A stretch of 64,000 bases of DNA from Garcia nutans. Lineage: Eukaryota; Streptophyta; Magnoliopsida; Malpighiales; Euphorbiaceae. The DNA lies in assembly GCA_947685225.1 (NCBI GenBank), contig CANTUV010000009.1, positions 124,001 through 188,000 of the forward strand, written 5' to 3'. Shown here in pieces: positions 22,824 through 36,500 of this stretch. Numbering within the stretch: the stretch's first letter is position 1; the number at the start of each line of letters is the position of its first letter. The position numbers and the translations under genes were made by a program. The notes below the pieces were generated by a model. It did no database searches. It was given only the letters and a program-made list of their open reading frames with translations, and was not told the DNA's origin.

Positions 22824-25800
22824 TTGAGAATTATTCTCATGCACTTAAAACTTATCAATACGATTGATAAACTTATTAAAGAACCATCAAAAGATGATGT
22901 TGAAGCTACCAAGAATGACCAGAAATACTTGGAAGAATGTCTTACTACTAAATGCATCATTCTTGATTCTATGAGTTCAGAACTTTATAGGAAACATCAT
23001 GATATGGATCCATCTACAATCATTGAACATCTTAAGAAGATGTATGATACTCAAAGCAGGACAATAACATACCAACTATCTAAAATACTGTTTGGATCTA
23101 AATCGACTGTTAACTCTTCTGTGGGATTCCATATTCTAAAAATAATTGATCTTATTGAAGAAGTTGAGAAATTGGGATGCAAACTGGGCAAAGAGCTCTC
23201 TCAAGATTTGATCTTGCAGTCATTACCTGAGTCCTTTTCACAATTTATTATTAATTTCAACATGAATAAAATGAATTGTGATCTTCATGAGATGCTTAAT
23301 ATGCTGATTGATTATCAAAATCAACTTACATCTGAAAAGAAGAAAGTAACTGTCATATTGATTGGCATCTATTCTAAAAGGAAGGGTAAAGATAAAAATA
23401 AACAAAAAAGAAAGAATATTGTGTTTAAAGATGGTGTGACCAAACCCAAACACAGAGTAGACAAAGCTAACTAATCAAAGGCTAAGTGTTTCCTTTGTAA
23501 GAAGAAATGACATTGGAAGAGAAATTATAAGGAGTATCTTGCATCTCTTAAGGAAAAGAAATAAGGTAAAACTTTTATAAAAAAATATTTTCACGATTTC
23601 TTTAACTATTACTAATTCTTCATTATGGGTATTAAATACTGGCAGTAGTTTTAACATTTGTAATATGCTGCAGGGATTACAGATAAGTAGAAGGTTAAAG
23701 AAAGAAGAAGTCAATCTTTAAGTTGGGAATGGTGCAAAAGTTGTGCCTCTAGCTATAGGAACAATTTCTCTAATAATGTCTACAGGCAAAGTACTTATAT
23801 TGGAAGACTGTTTTTATGTTCCTAAGTTTATTTCAAATATAATATCAATTTCAATGTTAAATAAACATGGTTTTTGTTTTGTTCTAGATAATAACATTTG
23901 CTATATTTATCATAGTGATATTTTATATGCAAATGGTTATATCCAACAGGGTATTTATGTATTACCTAATATGATTACTAAATCAATTATGTATGTTTCT
24001 AATCTTAAGAGAAAAAGAGATGATCGAGTAAATCACACATGTCTTTGGCACTGTAGACTTGCTCATATTGGAGAGAAAAGAATTCAAAAGTTGCACAAGA
24101 AGGTTACCTTGACAAGTATAATTATGAATCATATCCAACTTGTGAATCTTATCTCAAAGAAAAAATGACTAAATCTCCATTTATTGAAAGTGGAGAAAGA
24201 GCCTCAAAATTATTGGGTCTAATTCACATAAATGTATGTGGACCAATGAAAATTTATGCCAGAGGAGGATATTTTTACTTTATCACATTTACTGATGATA
24301 TGTCAAGATATAGATTTGTGTATCTTATGAAACATAAGTTTGAGTCTTTTGAAATGTTCAAAAGATTTTTAGTGAAGTTGAAAAACAGATGGGTAAAAGT
24401 ATCAAAATACTAAGGTCTGATAGAGGTAGAGAATATATTAGTAATGATTTTATTAGATATCTTAAAGAGAATGGGAATCTCTCACAGTGGACTTCTCCAG
24501 GAACACTATAAGATAATGGTGTATTCGAAAGAAGAAATCGAACCTTATTAGATATGGTGAGATCTATGATGGTGTTCATTGATCTTCTAATAAACTTATG
24601 GGAATATGCTTTGGAGACAACAACATACTTACTAAATAAAGTTCTCACTAAATCAGTCTCTACAACACCATATGAGATACAAAAAGGATGTAAGCCAAGC
24701 CTTAAACATATTAAAATTTGGTGTTGTCCAACTTATGTTAAGAGACTAAAAATAGATAAACTTGACTCAAGATCTGATAAATATAGATTCATCGGATATC
24801 CTAAAGAAATAATAGGATACTATTTCTATCACCCTTCTGACCATAATTTGTGGCTAGAAGTGCAACCTTTTTGGAAAGGAAATTCCTTTCAGAAGGAAGT
24901 CATGGCGAGAATTGAACTTGATGAAATTCAAGACAACGATGAACACTATATCAAGAGCATGAGATACAAGATGAGTAACCTTTACTGGATGTTTTAAAGT
25001 TGATAAAGAAATTACCAACTTTGACAATTGATGTTCAAGAAGCAATTGTAGTTCAAGAGCAGATTAATGAATTTGTTCCACTTATAATTGAACAACAACC
25101 AAGTTTAGTACAAAATGATCCAATTATACATATACCTCTTAGAAGGTCTTCTTGTCAATATCATGCACCAAAAAGATTAAATCTAATGATAAATGATGAT
25201 GAGTCGAATGAGGTTAATCATAATGATGATGATCCTAAAACCTATGAAGAGGCTATTCAAAGTTCTGACATAGAAAAATGGCAAAAAGCCAAGGAATCCG
25301 AGATGGAATCCAGGAAGATAAACAAAGTATGGAATTTGGTTAATGCTTCAGAGGATATAAAAACTATTAGTTGTAAATGGATTTATAAGAAAAAAATTAG
25401 AGCAGACGGTAAGGTAGAGACCTATAAATCCCGTCTTGGTCCTCAGGGATATCGTCAAAAAGAAAAAATGACTATGACAAGACATATTCTTCTGTGGTAA
25501 TGCTCAAATCCATTTGGATTCTACTTGCTATTGCAGCTTACTATGATTATGAAATATGACAGATGGATGTGAAAATAGCATTCCTTAATGGTGAGCTAGA
25601 AGAGGAAGTGTATATGACACAATCTCAAGGATTCATATTCCAGTATGATAATAATAAGGTTTATAAGCTATAAAGATCTATTTATGGACTCAAGCAAGCC
25701 TCAAGGAGTTGGAATATTCACTTTAACAAGACAATTGAAAAGTTTAATTTTGTTAGTTGCGAGTGTACAAAAAGGTTAGTGGGAGCACAATTATTTTTTT

Positions 25801-26758
25801 AGTATTATATATTGATGATATTTTGCTCATTGAAAATGATGTACTAGCATTATACAATACCAAGATTTGGCTATCTGAATAGTTCTCTATGAAGAAATTG
25901 GGAGAAATAACTTACATTTTAGGGATAAAAATTTATAGAGACAGATCTAAAAAGTTGCTTGGACTTTCACAACCTATGTACATTGATACCATTTTAAAAA
26001 AGATATAACATGAAAAATTTCAAGAGAGGCTATTTACCGATAGACACTGAAATTACTCTCAGTAGGAAGGATTATCCTCAAACACCTGAAGAGAGAGAAC
26101 ACATGAGTAGAATTCCTTATGCTAGTGCAGTGGGAGCTATCATGTATATCATGTTATGTACATATCCTAATGTGGCTTATGCTCTAGGAGTAACAAGTCG
26201 ATATCAGGTGAATCCTGGTGAGGAACATTGAAAAGTGGTTAAAAACATTCTTAAGTATTTAAAAAGAACTAAAGACCAATTCCTTATCTATGGAGATTCT
26301 GAATTAAAACTGAAAGGATATGCTGATGCAAGTTTCGCTTCAGATAAGATGATAGCAAATCAACCTCTGATTTTATTTTCACCTTGAATGGTGGAGTAGT
26401 GAGTTGAAAAAGTTCCAAACAAGCTACAGTAGTTGATTCAACGACAAAAGCAGAATATATAGCGGCCTATGAAGCTTCTAAGGAAGCAGTTTGGATGAGA
26501 AAGTTCTTAACTGAACTTGGTATGGTTCTATCAATAAAAGATGCAGTTTTACTATTATGTGATAATACTGGAGCAATTGCTCAAGCAAAAGAGCCTAAAT
26601 CACATTAGAAATCTAAGCATATTCTGCAAAAGTATCATCTGATTAGAGAAATCATTGAACGAGGAGATGTTACAATCCAAAAGGTCGATGGAAAAGATAA
26701 TGCAGCAGATCCATTCATTAAAGCGCTTGGTGCAAAGGAGTTTGACAAGTACGAGTAG
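22824..26758 (+). pseudogene. Ty1/copia gag-pol polyprotein, broken
   Basis: Domains in order. Gag/UBN2 at 22824-23474 (DPSTIIEHLKKMYDTQSRT). A zinc knuckle near 23487 with a TGA inside it and its last Cys replaced by Tyr (CFLCKKK, stop, HWKRNY). Protease near 23630, with catalytic DTG changed to NTG (AAT 23635-23637). GAG-pre-integrase (LWHCRLAHIGEKRIQKL, 24044). Integrase from about 24165, where the first catalytic Asp position reads Asn (IHINVCGP); later LRSDRGREYI and NGVFERRNRTLLDM are kept. RT from about 25240 (CKWIYKKKIRADGKVETYKS; VKIAFLNGELEEEVYM; YIDDILLI near 25808). RNase H (KGYADASFASDK; STTKAEYIAAYEA) to the TAG at 26756-26758. Many internal stops and frameshifts, so non-functional. 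Domain order with integrase before RT defines copia rather than gypsy. Confidence 0.92.
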
Positions 26759-26808
26759 AAATTAGGAATGCGATACATGACAAATTGGACCTAGTGCAAG
26801 TGAAAGAT

Positions 26809-28743
26809 TGTTATGTATATATATGATATGCCGCAACTCTAATTTATCATGTAATAATTGAACACATTTTATTTTAATTAATATGTAACATTTATATTTT
26901 GACATCATGATTAATTTTGTTAATATGATGTTTCCTTGATTAAATTTTAAGACTTATCATTAAGATGAAGATCTTGATAATAAGAGTTAAGTATTTATAA
27001 TTTAATCTAAAATTATTCTTGATTATAAAATTATTAAATAAGGCTTTAATGATCTGATTAGATCAATATATATTTGATGATCTCTATAAGATAGAGATTA
27101 ATTGTTCCCATTAACTAAATCACATATATAAATGATGCATATGGAGATATGACCATTGAACAGATTCAATGGAGAATTTTTAATGGTTAAAATTACCAAT
27201 AAACTGTTATGAGATATTCTTTTAAAGAATATAATATAATAATTTCTTTTGACATGAGATCATCATGGTAATTGACAAGTTATTTATCATACTTTGATAC
27301 TGGACACCTATTCATTTAGAGCAATAGTTGAAAGGATGTTGGGTGTAATTAAATATCTGTAGAATTAGTCATTGATCAAGATGAAATATGTCAACTATTA
27401 GTAATACGTTTAAGCTATATGTTATCATTAATTATAAATAGCTTAATTAAGACTTTAGCCAGAGCAAATGAATAAAGAATAAATGAGTTTCTTAAGTCAT
27501 TTACTTGTTGTTTATAATTGACATGAAACATAGTTGGCAACCTATAAGATTTGACAAATTAATCATGTCTTAGGATTGATCCGGAGCTATAATGACAGAA
27601 GAAAATATTATATTATTCCTTTAGAGGTTTTTGATAATAATTATTTATTTCAAGCTATTTGATCATTAAGGAGTATTGCTAGACGTCAACCTTGATTAGT
27701 AAATTGATTTGACTAATTCACTATTGATTTAGCATTGAACCTATGAGGTCTCACACTAACGAGCATTTTGAGCTTTGTTAATATATTAATTATATTATTA
27801 TTTAATAATTAAATTAGAGAATTTAATTATTTAAATAAATAATAATTTTAGTCCAAATGGATTATTATTATATTTGCTGTTAGCACCGATAATATAATTA
27901 ATATGATAAGTGGCAAATTAAATTTTTTATTTAGAATAGAAAATTATTTAATTAATATTTTGTGAATAAATTTATTATATATATTAATATATAAAAATTT
28001 AAAACTAAAATATATATAATAAAATAATAAATATTATTTATATTAAATTATTATTTATGTGATAAATAAATAATTTAAATTTAAAATAAAAAAATATTAT
28101 AAAATAATATAAGTGTTTGATGCATTAATATTAATGCTTTAAGCATTAACATTAATGCACCATACACTAAATATTAATGCTTGGAGCATTAATATTTAAG
28201 TGAAATAATATGACATATGACACTTAAGAGTTATAAATAGTTACAACTCAATATCTATAAATAGTCTTATAATTAAGACATTCAAGATAACTTAAGAGAG
28301 AAAAATTTTTACAAACTTAATAAAGAAAATTTTTTACAAGTTTAAGAGAAAAATAATTTTAAAAAAATAAGCTAGAAGATTAAGAAATGTCTTAATCTTA
28401 TAATAAATATTTTTTATAAAAGAGAGTTAGCAGATTAAGAAAACTTTAATCTTATAAATATTTATCTAATTTTAAAGCTAATATTTTAATGAAAATTTTA
28501 GTTTAAGATTTTAATTTGCTCACAAATTTCATTTATCAAATGGTTGATGGCAAAACTCAATTTTGATATGAATACACATAGAGATTTCGTACAATCCAAA
28601 TTTTAATATCAATAGCTCAATTATAGATAATTTTAAATATGTTTTTCAATTATATATATATAAATTTTAAATAAAAATAAATTTATTATGGGTTATTTTA
28701 AATTTTCGCTGCGTCTTATAAACACCGAATACTCCTATACTCA
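26809..28743 (+). repeat. Copia 3' LTR (right copy)
   Basis: Begins TGTTATGTATATATATG directly after the purine-rich tract at the end of the internal region. It contains short internal direct and inverted repeats of TTAATGCTT/GCATTAAT (28120-28200). Similarity to the complement of the left copy ends near AACACCGAATACTCC (28720-28743). Confidence 0.82.
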
Positions 28744-28920
28744 TCTACCACCAAGATTTAATGAAAAATAATCAATTATTTAAGCGAACCCCTTATTTTT
28801 TTTGGGTGAAGCTTGATTATATTTTGGGCAATGCTAAAAAGGGAATTCAATAACACATTAAAATTACAGAGAAAACTTGAAAAATTAAATTACGTGATGC
28901 GCTATAAAAAAGGTAAATGG
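28744..28920. other. Short spacer between copia and LINE
   Basis: AT-rich; nothing recognised. Confidence 0.4.
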
Positions 28921-28940
28921 ATTAAACTCTTATTATTATT
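28921..28940. repeat. Target-site duplication of LINE, left copy
   Basis: The 20 bases ATTAAACTCTTATTATTATT are identical to 30696-30715 across the LINE. The T-run that follows is the complement of the element's poly(A) tail. Confidence 0.88.
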
Positions 28941-30695
28941 TTTTTTTAGTAAAGGTGGGCGGCACCACCGATAAAATTTATTAATATCTCAAATAGGGAT
29001 AAATATTATCAGTCAATACAAAGCCCTTAATAAATTTGGGCAAAGATATGAATGTGTCAAAAGTTCTAGAAATCTTATTAACACGAGAATAATAAGCTAA
29101 AAAATGGGCAGATTGGTTACCCTCACGATAAACATAGGAGATGGTAACAGAAGGGGGGAGCTTGATCAGCCAAGAATATTCAGAAGGGATAAAACTTTGG
29201 CGGTTGGCCATATCAACCACCTGGATGGAGTCCACTTCAGCAACAATCTGATTGTAGCCCAAAGAAAAAATTCATTGGAGACTGAGAAATAGAGCCTGTA
29301 TCTCAGCATTGAAGGGAGAAGATGCCTGCAAAATAAAACATTTTCCAATAATAAAGTGACCATTATCATCACGCAAGATGGCACCACCTGTGGCAATAGA
29401 ATCTGAGTAAGATGCATCAACATTCAATTTGACATATCCATTCTTCGGCCTCTCCCACCGGACTAGGGATGGTTTCCAAATCCGCTTCCCATAATCAGAT
29501 GGAAGAATGTCTGCCAGCATGGAATTATTGACTGCAAATTTCTGTGAAGATGTGGCCACTCCCCAATGAAGAAGAGTCTTAGAAATGAGAAGTTGCATAG
29601 CATTCATATCAACGGCAAGACCTCCCCAAACCCTTTTGCAATAAGCTAGCCAAATATAATACATTACAACCAATGGAATAAGACGGCAAAGCTTGCTGCG
29701 AAGATTATTCGAATTAGCATTCAGCCACCAACAAGTCAACTCACCCTGAAGAGTAGAGGAACGACTCCGGTCGTGAGGAATGATAATGGACCTGTAAAAT
29801 ATCCAGATTTTATAAATCCAGTCACAATGAAAGAAAACATGATCTGCAGTAGCCTCTCCTTTTAGACAGAAAGGGCAAGCCGAAGCAAGCTGAACCCCTA
29901 TGCGCTGTAGCTTAGCAGGGAGCGGTAAAGCTGTATTAACAACTTTCCAACCAAAAATAGAATACCGCAAAGGAATAGAAGAATCTCATAAGGATCTAGA
30001 AGAAAGAGACCTGTTTTTCTTAGGCGAATAATGTCATAAACATCACCAAACTTGAAGTTAAAATCAGAATCTCGAAAGCAATTGAAGAGTAAATCATCAT
30101 TCAACCTCACATTTTTGTATTTGTCATAAGTCCGACATATACGTTTCCATCCATGGGAATCTACAGGAAGAAAAGACATGTTACCTTTTCGTTTTGTATT
30201 TGCCATGCATGTAACGGGCCCATAGAGAATCAGCCCTCCAAAACATCCATAGATGCTTGAGAAAAAAAACTTCTTGAACCAAACTCAAAGTCCGAACAAC
30301 GATTCCTCCCTCCTCTGTTGGAATAGTAAGTCTAGAAAATCGGATCCAGTGATGCTTGGTGGTGTCGCCTCCGGACCCCTAGAAGAAATTAGCAAACTTC
30401 CGTTTTATAATATCAATCACTGACTTTGGAATCAACACCGAGCTCATCATGTATAAAGGGAAAGATGCAAGGACTTGTTTGATAAGGACCACTCGGCCGC
30501 CAGGTGAAAGAAAGCCCTTTTGCCAACCTGCAAGCTTTGTATCAATCTTATCAAGCAAATCCTGACAATGAGAAGACTTATGCATACCTTGGTGGATAGG
30601 AACACCCAAATAAGTGAAAGGAAAGCTTCCTCTTTTAATAGCCAAGGCACGCTCATAGTCCGCAATAGTAATATTATCAGCAGAATCAGAACAGA
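28941..30695 (-). mobile_element. 5'-truncated LINE (L1-type) with RT tail, zf-RVT and RNase H
   Basis: Minus-strand fragments. At 30645-30379 is the end of the reverse transcriptase (FTYLGVPIHQG, LSPGGRVVLIKQVL). At 30206-29898 is linker in another frame. At 29970-29272 are a zf-RVT domain (ACPFCLKGEATADHVFFHCD) and the start of an RNase H (VKLNVDASYSDSIATGGAIL with its catalytic Asp). At 29262-28981 the RNase H continues after a frameshift (IVAEVDSIQVVDMAN, YVYREGNQSAHFLA). The RNase H domain after zf-RVT is typical of plant L1-like LINEs. Endonuclease and the RT core with its active site are missing through 5' truncation. A T-run at the left end and the 20-bp direct flanks give exact boundaries and show insertion by target-primed reverse transcription. 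Frameshifts make it inactive. Confidence 0.9.
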
Positions 30696-30715
30696 ATTAA
30701 ACTCTTATTATTATT
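30696..30715. repeat. Target-site duplication of LINE, right copy
   Basis: Identical to 28921-28940 and followed directly by an (ATT)n microsatellite to about 30734. Confidence 0.88.
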
Positions 30716-30734
30716 ATTATTATTATTATTATTT

Positions 30735-33518
30735 TGTTTGTGTGTTTTGTACTCAAATCATTTGATTATTTAATGAAATTTCTGCCACCTCATTATATTA
30801 TTTCTCCCAACGCAAATATGATAGCTGATGTTAATATAAATTTTTCCTTTAAATTCAAAATAAACGAGATCGTGATATTTGTTTTAAATTTTTTAAATTT
30901 TATTTTTTTTAGAATAAGCTCAAGCTTTTATTATGCATTTCACCATTGAGATTTTTATAATTTAATTTACATTATAATTTAAATTTTGTCATTTAGAAAT
31001 TAGTGCAAATATAATGAATAGGTAATGATTGAAAATTATATTTCAATTTGAAATCCAATATTTTCTTGAGGAATTAAAAATCTAACATTTGAATTACTAA
31101 GAGAATGATTTTTTTATTTTATTTTTTCATCTGGATTGTTTGTGATTAATTCATGCAATAAAGGGTGGCGGAGTTTGTAAGAACGTCATAAAACCATAGA
31201 AGGTCGTAGAAAGTAGACGAACCCCGCAAGTCTAATAAAAAGAAGTGGCAAGTCTAAAAGTTTGAAGAGGCCATAAAGTGCTTTATTTTCCAATAATTTA
31301 TTAAACATTCAAAAAACTATTATGTTTTTGAAAAATTCCCATGTTCGTAGGGAACAAAGCAAAAAGGTTTCAGGCTGGATAAACAACAATATTTATTAAA
31401 CAGTAAAAAAAGCTTTTCTTTTCAAATTTATATATACTTGTTTTATTAAATGAAGCAAAATCCAAATAATTTAAGCAAAAAAAAAAACATTTTTGCCCTT
31501 AATTTCTTATATTTTATTTTTTTCCTCCATTCCTTGAAAATTATGAATAGGATTAATTTCTTTGACAATGTAATAAATAAGTTTAAGCTTAAAATATTAA
31601 AAATTTATTTATAAAAAATTATGTGAAAATATATTTTTTATTAAAAATATTGTAGGTATCAAACATAAGATAAACTTGATATAAAATCGATTAGATTGCC
31701 GATTCAAAATATAATAAATCTAACTCTTTAGTGTAACAATTATAATATAATACATATTATAATTAAATACTCTATTAATAAATAGCACTTATTTAAATTT
31801 TTTTTAAAAAAAAAATTAGAACCGGATTTTTCCAAATTAGTTGGTGGGAAACAGAGAAAAAAAATTAGATTAAGCAATGTTTCTTTCAAAAAATAAAAAC
31901 TAAAAAAAAAGGAAAATAGAAAGAAAAATATGTAAATAAAAAAAAATAAAAGGAATAATGTTAATAGCACTTTTGAACCAAAAATTTTCAAAGAAGGCGG
32001 GTGGGTCCCTACATGAAATAACAAAGACACACCTTCTTCGTATGGCCCGATCTAATTTTCCCCGTTTTTGTTACAAACTCACCACGTGTTATTTTAAACT
32101 CATTAACATGCCACCCCCTCTCTCCTCCTACGTAATATTGTTATTATTATTTTTTATTTTTATAACAATTAAATTAAATATCATTAACGAAGAATCTAAG
32201 TAGTACCACCGCCTTTGACGACGCCTCCCACTCCCTCCTCTAGCAACCGCTTTCGTCTTCCTCTTTACTTCTTCCTTCTAACGCGCTCTCTTGTCCTTCT
32301 CTTTCTTTCTTTATTTTTTTAAATCAATTATTTTATTGTGATCATATTATAAAATAATTTCTATAATATTCATTATTTAAATATTTTCATAATATTTATT
32401 TTATTTTATTTAATTAATTAAATTTTGATTGTTGTACAAATAAATTATAATAATTATGAGTTATATATTCAATACATAAAATATAATGTATTCTCATTTA
32501 TATAAATTATACTATGAGATTTTCTTACAAATAAATCATAATAATTAAGAATCATTAGATAGCTAAAATATAATATATTTTCATTTAAATATGAGATTAT
32601 ATCTTTTATAAATTCAATTGAATTGGATTATTTTCTTAACATATATTATGTATGTTGAATTATTATTAATGAATTACTAAAATATTTTTGTAAAAATTAT
32701 ATCTTGACAAAACTTAAATAAATATATATACAATCTTAGCCCAAATATATATATATATATATCAAATTTTGAATAATATGATACTTTTAAGTAAATAATT
32801 ATTTATTTAAAATAAAATTAATATATGTTAATAAATTTAAATAAATAATTTATAATTATTAAATCATAAAATACAATACCTCAAAAAAATCATAAAATAC
32901 AAAAAAAATTCATAAAAATATTATATTCCGATAATGCTTAAAGGATTTCAATAATAAATTAAAGTAGAATAAATCATAATAGAAGAAAGAACTTCAAAAT
33001 ATACATGGAATATTTTTTTTTGAGCATAAATACATGAAATATTTTATTTTACAAATTTTTGGATAAATGTTTCTTACAATTAATAGTTAATGTATTATTC
33101 AGTGTATTTTTTTTGAACTTCAGTAAATTTGATCTTCAAAAAGAAAGAAAGCGCTCTTTGTTTCTGATAAAAAAAAAAAACGTAACACCAAACCTTAGTG
33201 TTGAATAAATAAATAAATAAAAACGCAAAAGGCGAAAAAAAAAATGCCCTGTCACATCTTCAACCAGTCCATTTTCATGTGCCGTATAGCTTTCTCTCCT
33301 CTGCTTCTTCTTCTCCCCGTAGACCTACCCCCAATATCACAAAACTAGGGTTTTCAATTATATCTTCTTTTTCTTCTTCTTCTTCTTCTCCTTCTCCTTC
33401 TTTCTCCTTTGATTTTAATCAATTTAATCAGTAATTAGTGGTTGTGTTGAGTATATTAGAATTATATTTTCCCATTCATTTCATTTCAATTCAATTTTTT
33501 TCTATCCATTTTCAATAC
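30735..33518. other. AT-rich intergenic region and C3H44 promoter/leader
   Basis: Low-complexity AT-rich DNA to about 33230, with a CT-rich patch at 32210-32320 (CCTCCCACTCCCTCCTC). No gene. From 33240 the composition becomes more balanced. A (CTT)n tract at about 33365-33412 just before the start codon fits the 5' leader of the next gene. Confidence 0.5.
33346..33353 (+). promoter_or_regulatory. Telo-box-like TAGGGTTT upstream of C3H44
   Basis: TAGGGTTT lies 166 bp before the ATG and is followed by a pyrimidine-rich leader. Telo-boxes (AAACCCTA) are common near plant transcription starts of housekeeping genes. It is a short motif, so chance is possible. Confidence 0.4.
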
Positions 33519-36500
33519 ATGGAAGAACAACAGCAGCAACAACAAGTTCAAGAACAAGAAAAACAAGTACAGTCGAAAAAGGATGATGGTGAGGAGTATA
33601 GACCTTGTATTGAAGAGAACAGAGAGAAACGGATTTTTGACAATTCTTTACCTGCCACTTCTGACCTTATGACCATCGATCAATGCGAGACGATTCGAGA
33701 AATGGACGATTCGCAGCTCGTTGGACCCTGTTCTGCTACTACGGTTGCGATTGTAGATGTCAATATGGTGGATGTGGAAGTTCGAACAGCGGCGGCTAAT
33801 GTTATCGAGATGAGTGCGGTCAAGCGGAAACGTGGTCGGCCGCCCAGAATTCTAGGGAAAACTGGACCTTCAGCACCTCCGCCTTTTCAGAGGAAGAAGA
33901 AAGATGAGGAAGATGTTTGCTTTATTTGTTTCGATGGTGGCAGTCTTGTACTCTGTGATCGCAGGTGTGTTTTGTTTGTTTTTTGAATTTTCTGTTTAGT
34001 TGCCAAAAAAATTTTGGTAACAGGCACCTAGAAGAACATAAGTCATTAAATATCGTTAGTTAAGCGAAAAAACTGGAGTTCATAGTTAAACGGATGCAAT
34101 TTCCTTGCTTTTAGCCGAAATAATGAAAATTTAGATTTCGCTTTTTTGGTACTAACTACCAAGTGGAGGTTTAGGGTTTTGCTTGTTTATTAGTTTGGAT
34201 ATATAGCTCCCGTTTGTGCTGTTGCTATTCTCTTGCTTTAACTTTTTTGGGTTTATACTTGGTAGGGGTTGCCCTAAGGCTTATCATCCGGCTTGTATCA
34301 AGAGGGATGAAGCATTCTTTCGCTCAAAGGCTAAATGGAATTGTGGTACGTCTCATTAAATGACTTTATTTATTTATTTATTTTTCGATATCAGTCTATT
34401 GTTTTTAGACATTTGTTAGGTGTATACTGCCTGCTTTAATGAGTACCATTGCTTAACATTGAAAGTGTTGTTACATGGCTGTGTGGTTCGGTTTTTGTTG
34501 GGAGATGAGGTTTTAGTTCAAATGGGAATTTAATTTTTCCGTTACTTCTAAAATTCATGGTGTAGATTGATATCGTCATTTTACATTAATTGATGTCATG
34601 CGTTCCATTTTACACTTGCATGCTTGTTTCCTGAGAAAGTAGTTGGAGTTGCGGCGATTCTTTATGAATTTGGAATTCTTTATCTTCATTATTTTGTTAA
34701 ATCTAGTTCCCCGCTAGAGGCCATTTCATTATGATCTATTTTCAGGGTGGCATATATGCAGCGGTTGCCAGAAGGCTTCTCATTATATGTGCTATACTTG
34801 TACATACTCCTTGTGCAAAGGATGCATGAAAGATGCTGATTATGTGGGTGTAAGAGGAAATAAAGGGTTTTGTGGAACATGCTTGAGAACTATAATGCTT
34901 ATTGAAAATATTACCTTGGCAAATACAGAAAGGGTATGTTCATTTCTCTTTCTTCAGCTGGTTAACTACTTATCCTAGTTTAATTGCGTTTGCAAAGGGC
35001 ATTTGCATCAGATTATGGGAGAGAACTCCTTAGTATCCTTTTTGGCATCTCACTCTCATTGGGGCTGTCATTTTTTCTTCCATCTACTCAGTACCGGAGT
35101 TTTTATTAACATTTTAAGTTTACAGTCTGCAGTAGAACTGCTGAACCTTTGCTTCCTGAATTATTTTCTTCTCTTTTCTGTTAAAGTTAGACTGTTCATG
35201 TATTTGGAGATACAAGGCAGACGTTCATATAATTAGTTATTTGTTTGCCACCTGATTGTGTCATTTTTAGACATACTCTCTTGCATATAAAATTTGCAGG
35301 TTCAAGTGGATTTTGATGATAAAACTAGCTGGGAGTATCTCTTTAAGGTCTACTGGATTTACTTGAAAGATAAGCTATCTTTAACAATAGATGAGCTAAC
35401 TAAGGCTAAGAATCCTTGGAAATTAGAGGAGCTACCTAAAGCTAAAACTTCCTGGAAAGGAGCTGGCAATGTGGGTTCTAAGGAGGTATCTTCGCATGAA
35501 CTTTATAATGGTAATGATGATAGAGGATTTTGTTTAGACAATTGCTGCGGAAATGTGGAGGCAAATCATTCTAAGAGAAGAAAAACAAAAGATCAACCAA
35601 ACATTCTCAATGGTAACATTGTAGTTGTGGAAAAATCAGGTGGTGACAAAGTTGCCCCCTTGCCTGAAGGGACATCATGGGCAACAAAGGAGCTCTTGGA
35701 GCTTGTCACACACATGAAAAATGGGGACACATCTGTGCTATCTCAGTTTGATGTCCAGGCTCTTTTACTAGAGTATGTGAAAAGAAACAATCTTCGTGAT
35801 CCTTGCCAGAAATCTCAAATTATTTGTGATTCAAGGCTCGCCACTCTATTTGGACAGCCACGTGTGGGTCATCTTGAAATGCTGAAGCTTCTTGAAGACC
35901 ACTTTCTTATACAAGAAAAATCTCTGGGCAACAATACTGTTAGAGTGGGGGTTGCTGACTCTGTTGGTGGCCAGGTAGAGGCTACTAGAAGCATTGATGA
36001 TCAACTGATGGAGGGTAATGACAGACGGCGTAAGACACGTAAACAGCTGGATGAGAGGGGATCACAGATTAATCCTAATCCAGATGAATATGCAGCAATA
36101 GATGTTCACAATATTAGCTTGATATACTTAAAGCGTGATTTGATGGAGACACTAATGGATGATTCTGAGTCATTTCACGAAAAGGTTGTTGGGTCATTTG
36201 TGCGAATTAGGATTCCTGGTGGTGATCAGAAGCCAGATATGCATCGGCTTGTCCAAGTTGTAGGTATTATTCACATGGCCACTGCTTGTAATTACCTGTG
36301 ATAGAAGCAAAAAACAATGCTCCAATATTTATCTTTTAAGATTGTTATTTTGAAGCAGAAGTTTGAAAACATATTATGATTTTTATGATTTTGTGTTTAG
36401 GTACTAGCAAGGTTGCTGAATCATATAAAGTTGGCTCAAGAACAATGGATGTCATGCTTGAAATATTAAATTTGAACAAGAAAGAGGTTGTATCAATTGA

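Larger units (their letters stand above)
20095..28743 (+). mobile_element. Degenerate Ty1/copia retrotransposon with inverted LTR copies
   Basis: The internal region (gag, protease, integrase, RT, RNase H order, plus strand, 22824-26758) is flanked by about 1.9 kb of related sequence on each side. The right copy is in the expected place: AGTGCAAGTGAAAGAT, a purine-rich tract typical of copia, directly precedes TGTTATGTATATATAT at 26809. The left copy is the reverse complement of the right one, which a normal element cannot have. No tRNA primer-binding site was found before gag. Both LTR copies and the internal region are heavily mutated, so the insertion is old. Outer boundaries are where similarity fades and are good to about 20 bp. 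Confidence 0.85.

Noticed and set aside
22730..22960. Minus-strand open frame of 76 codons
   Set aside because: Antisense of the copia gag start.
20095..28743. Ordinary direct LTR pair around the copia element
   Set aside because: The left arm matches the right arm only as its reverse complement, from about 20095 to 22040.
31740..32203. Open frames on both strands
   Set aside because: Phe/Leu-rich translations of A and T runs with no domain, splice context or neighbours supporting a gene.
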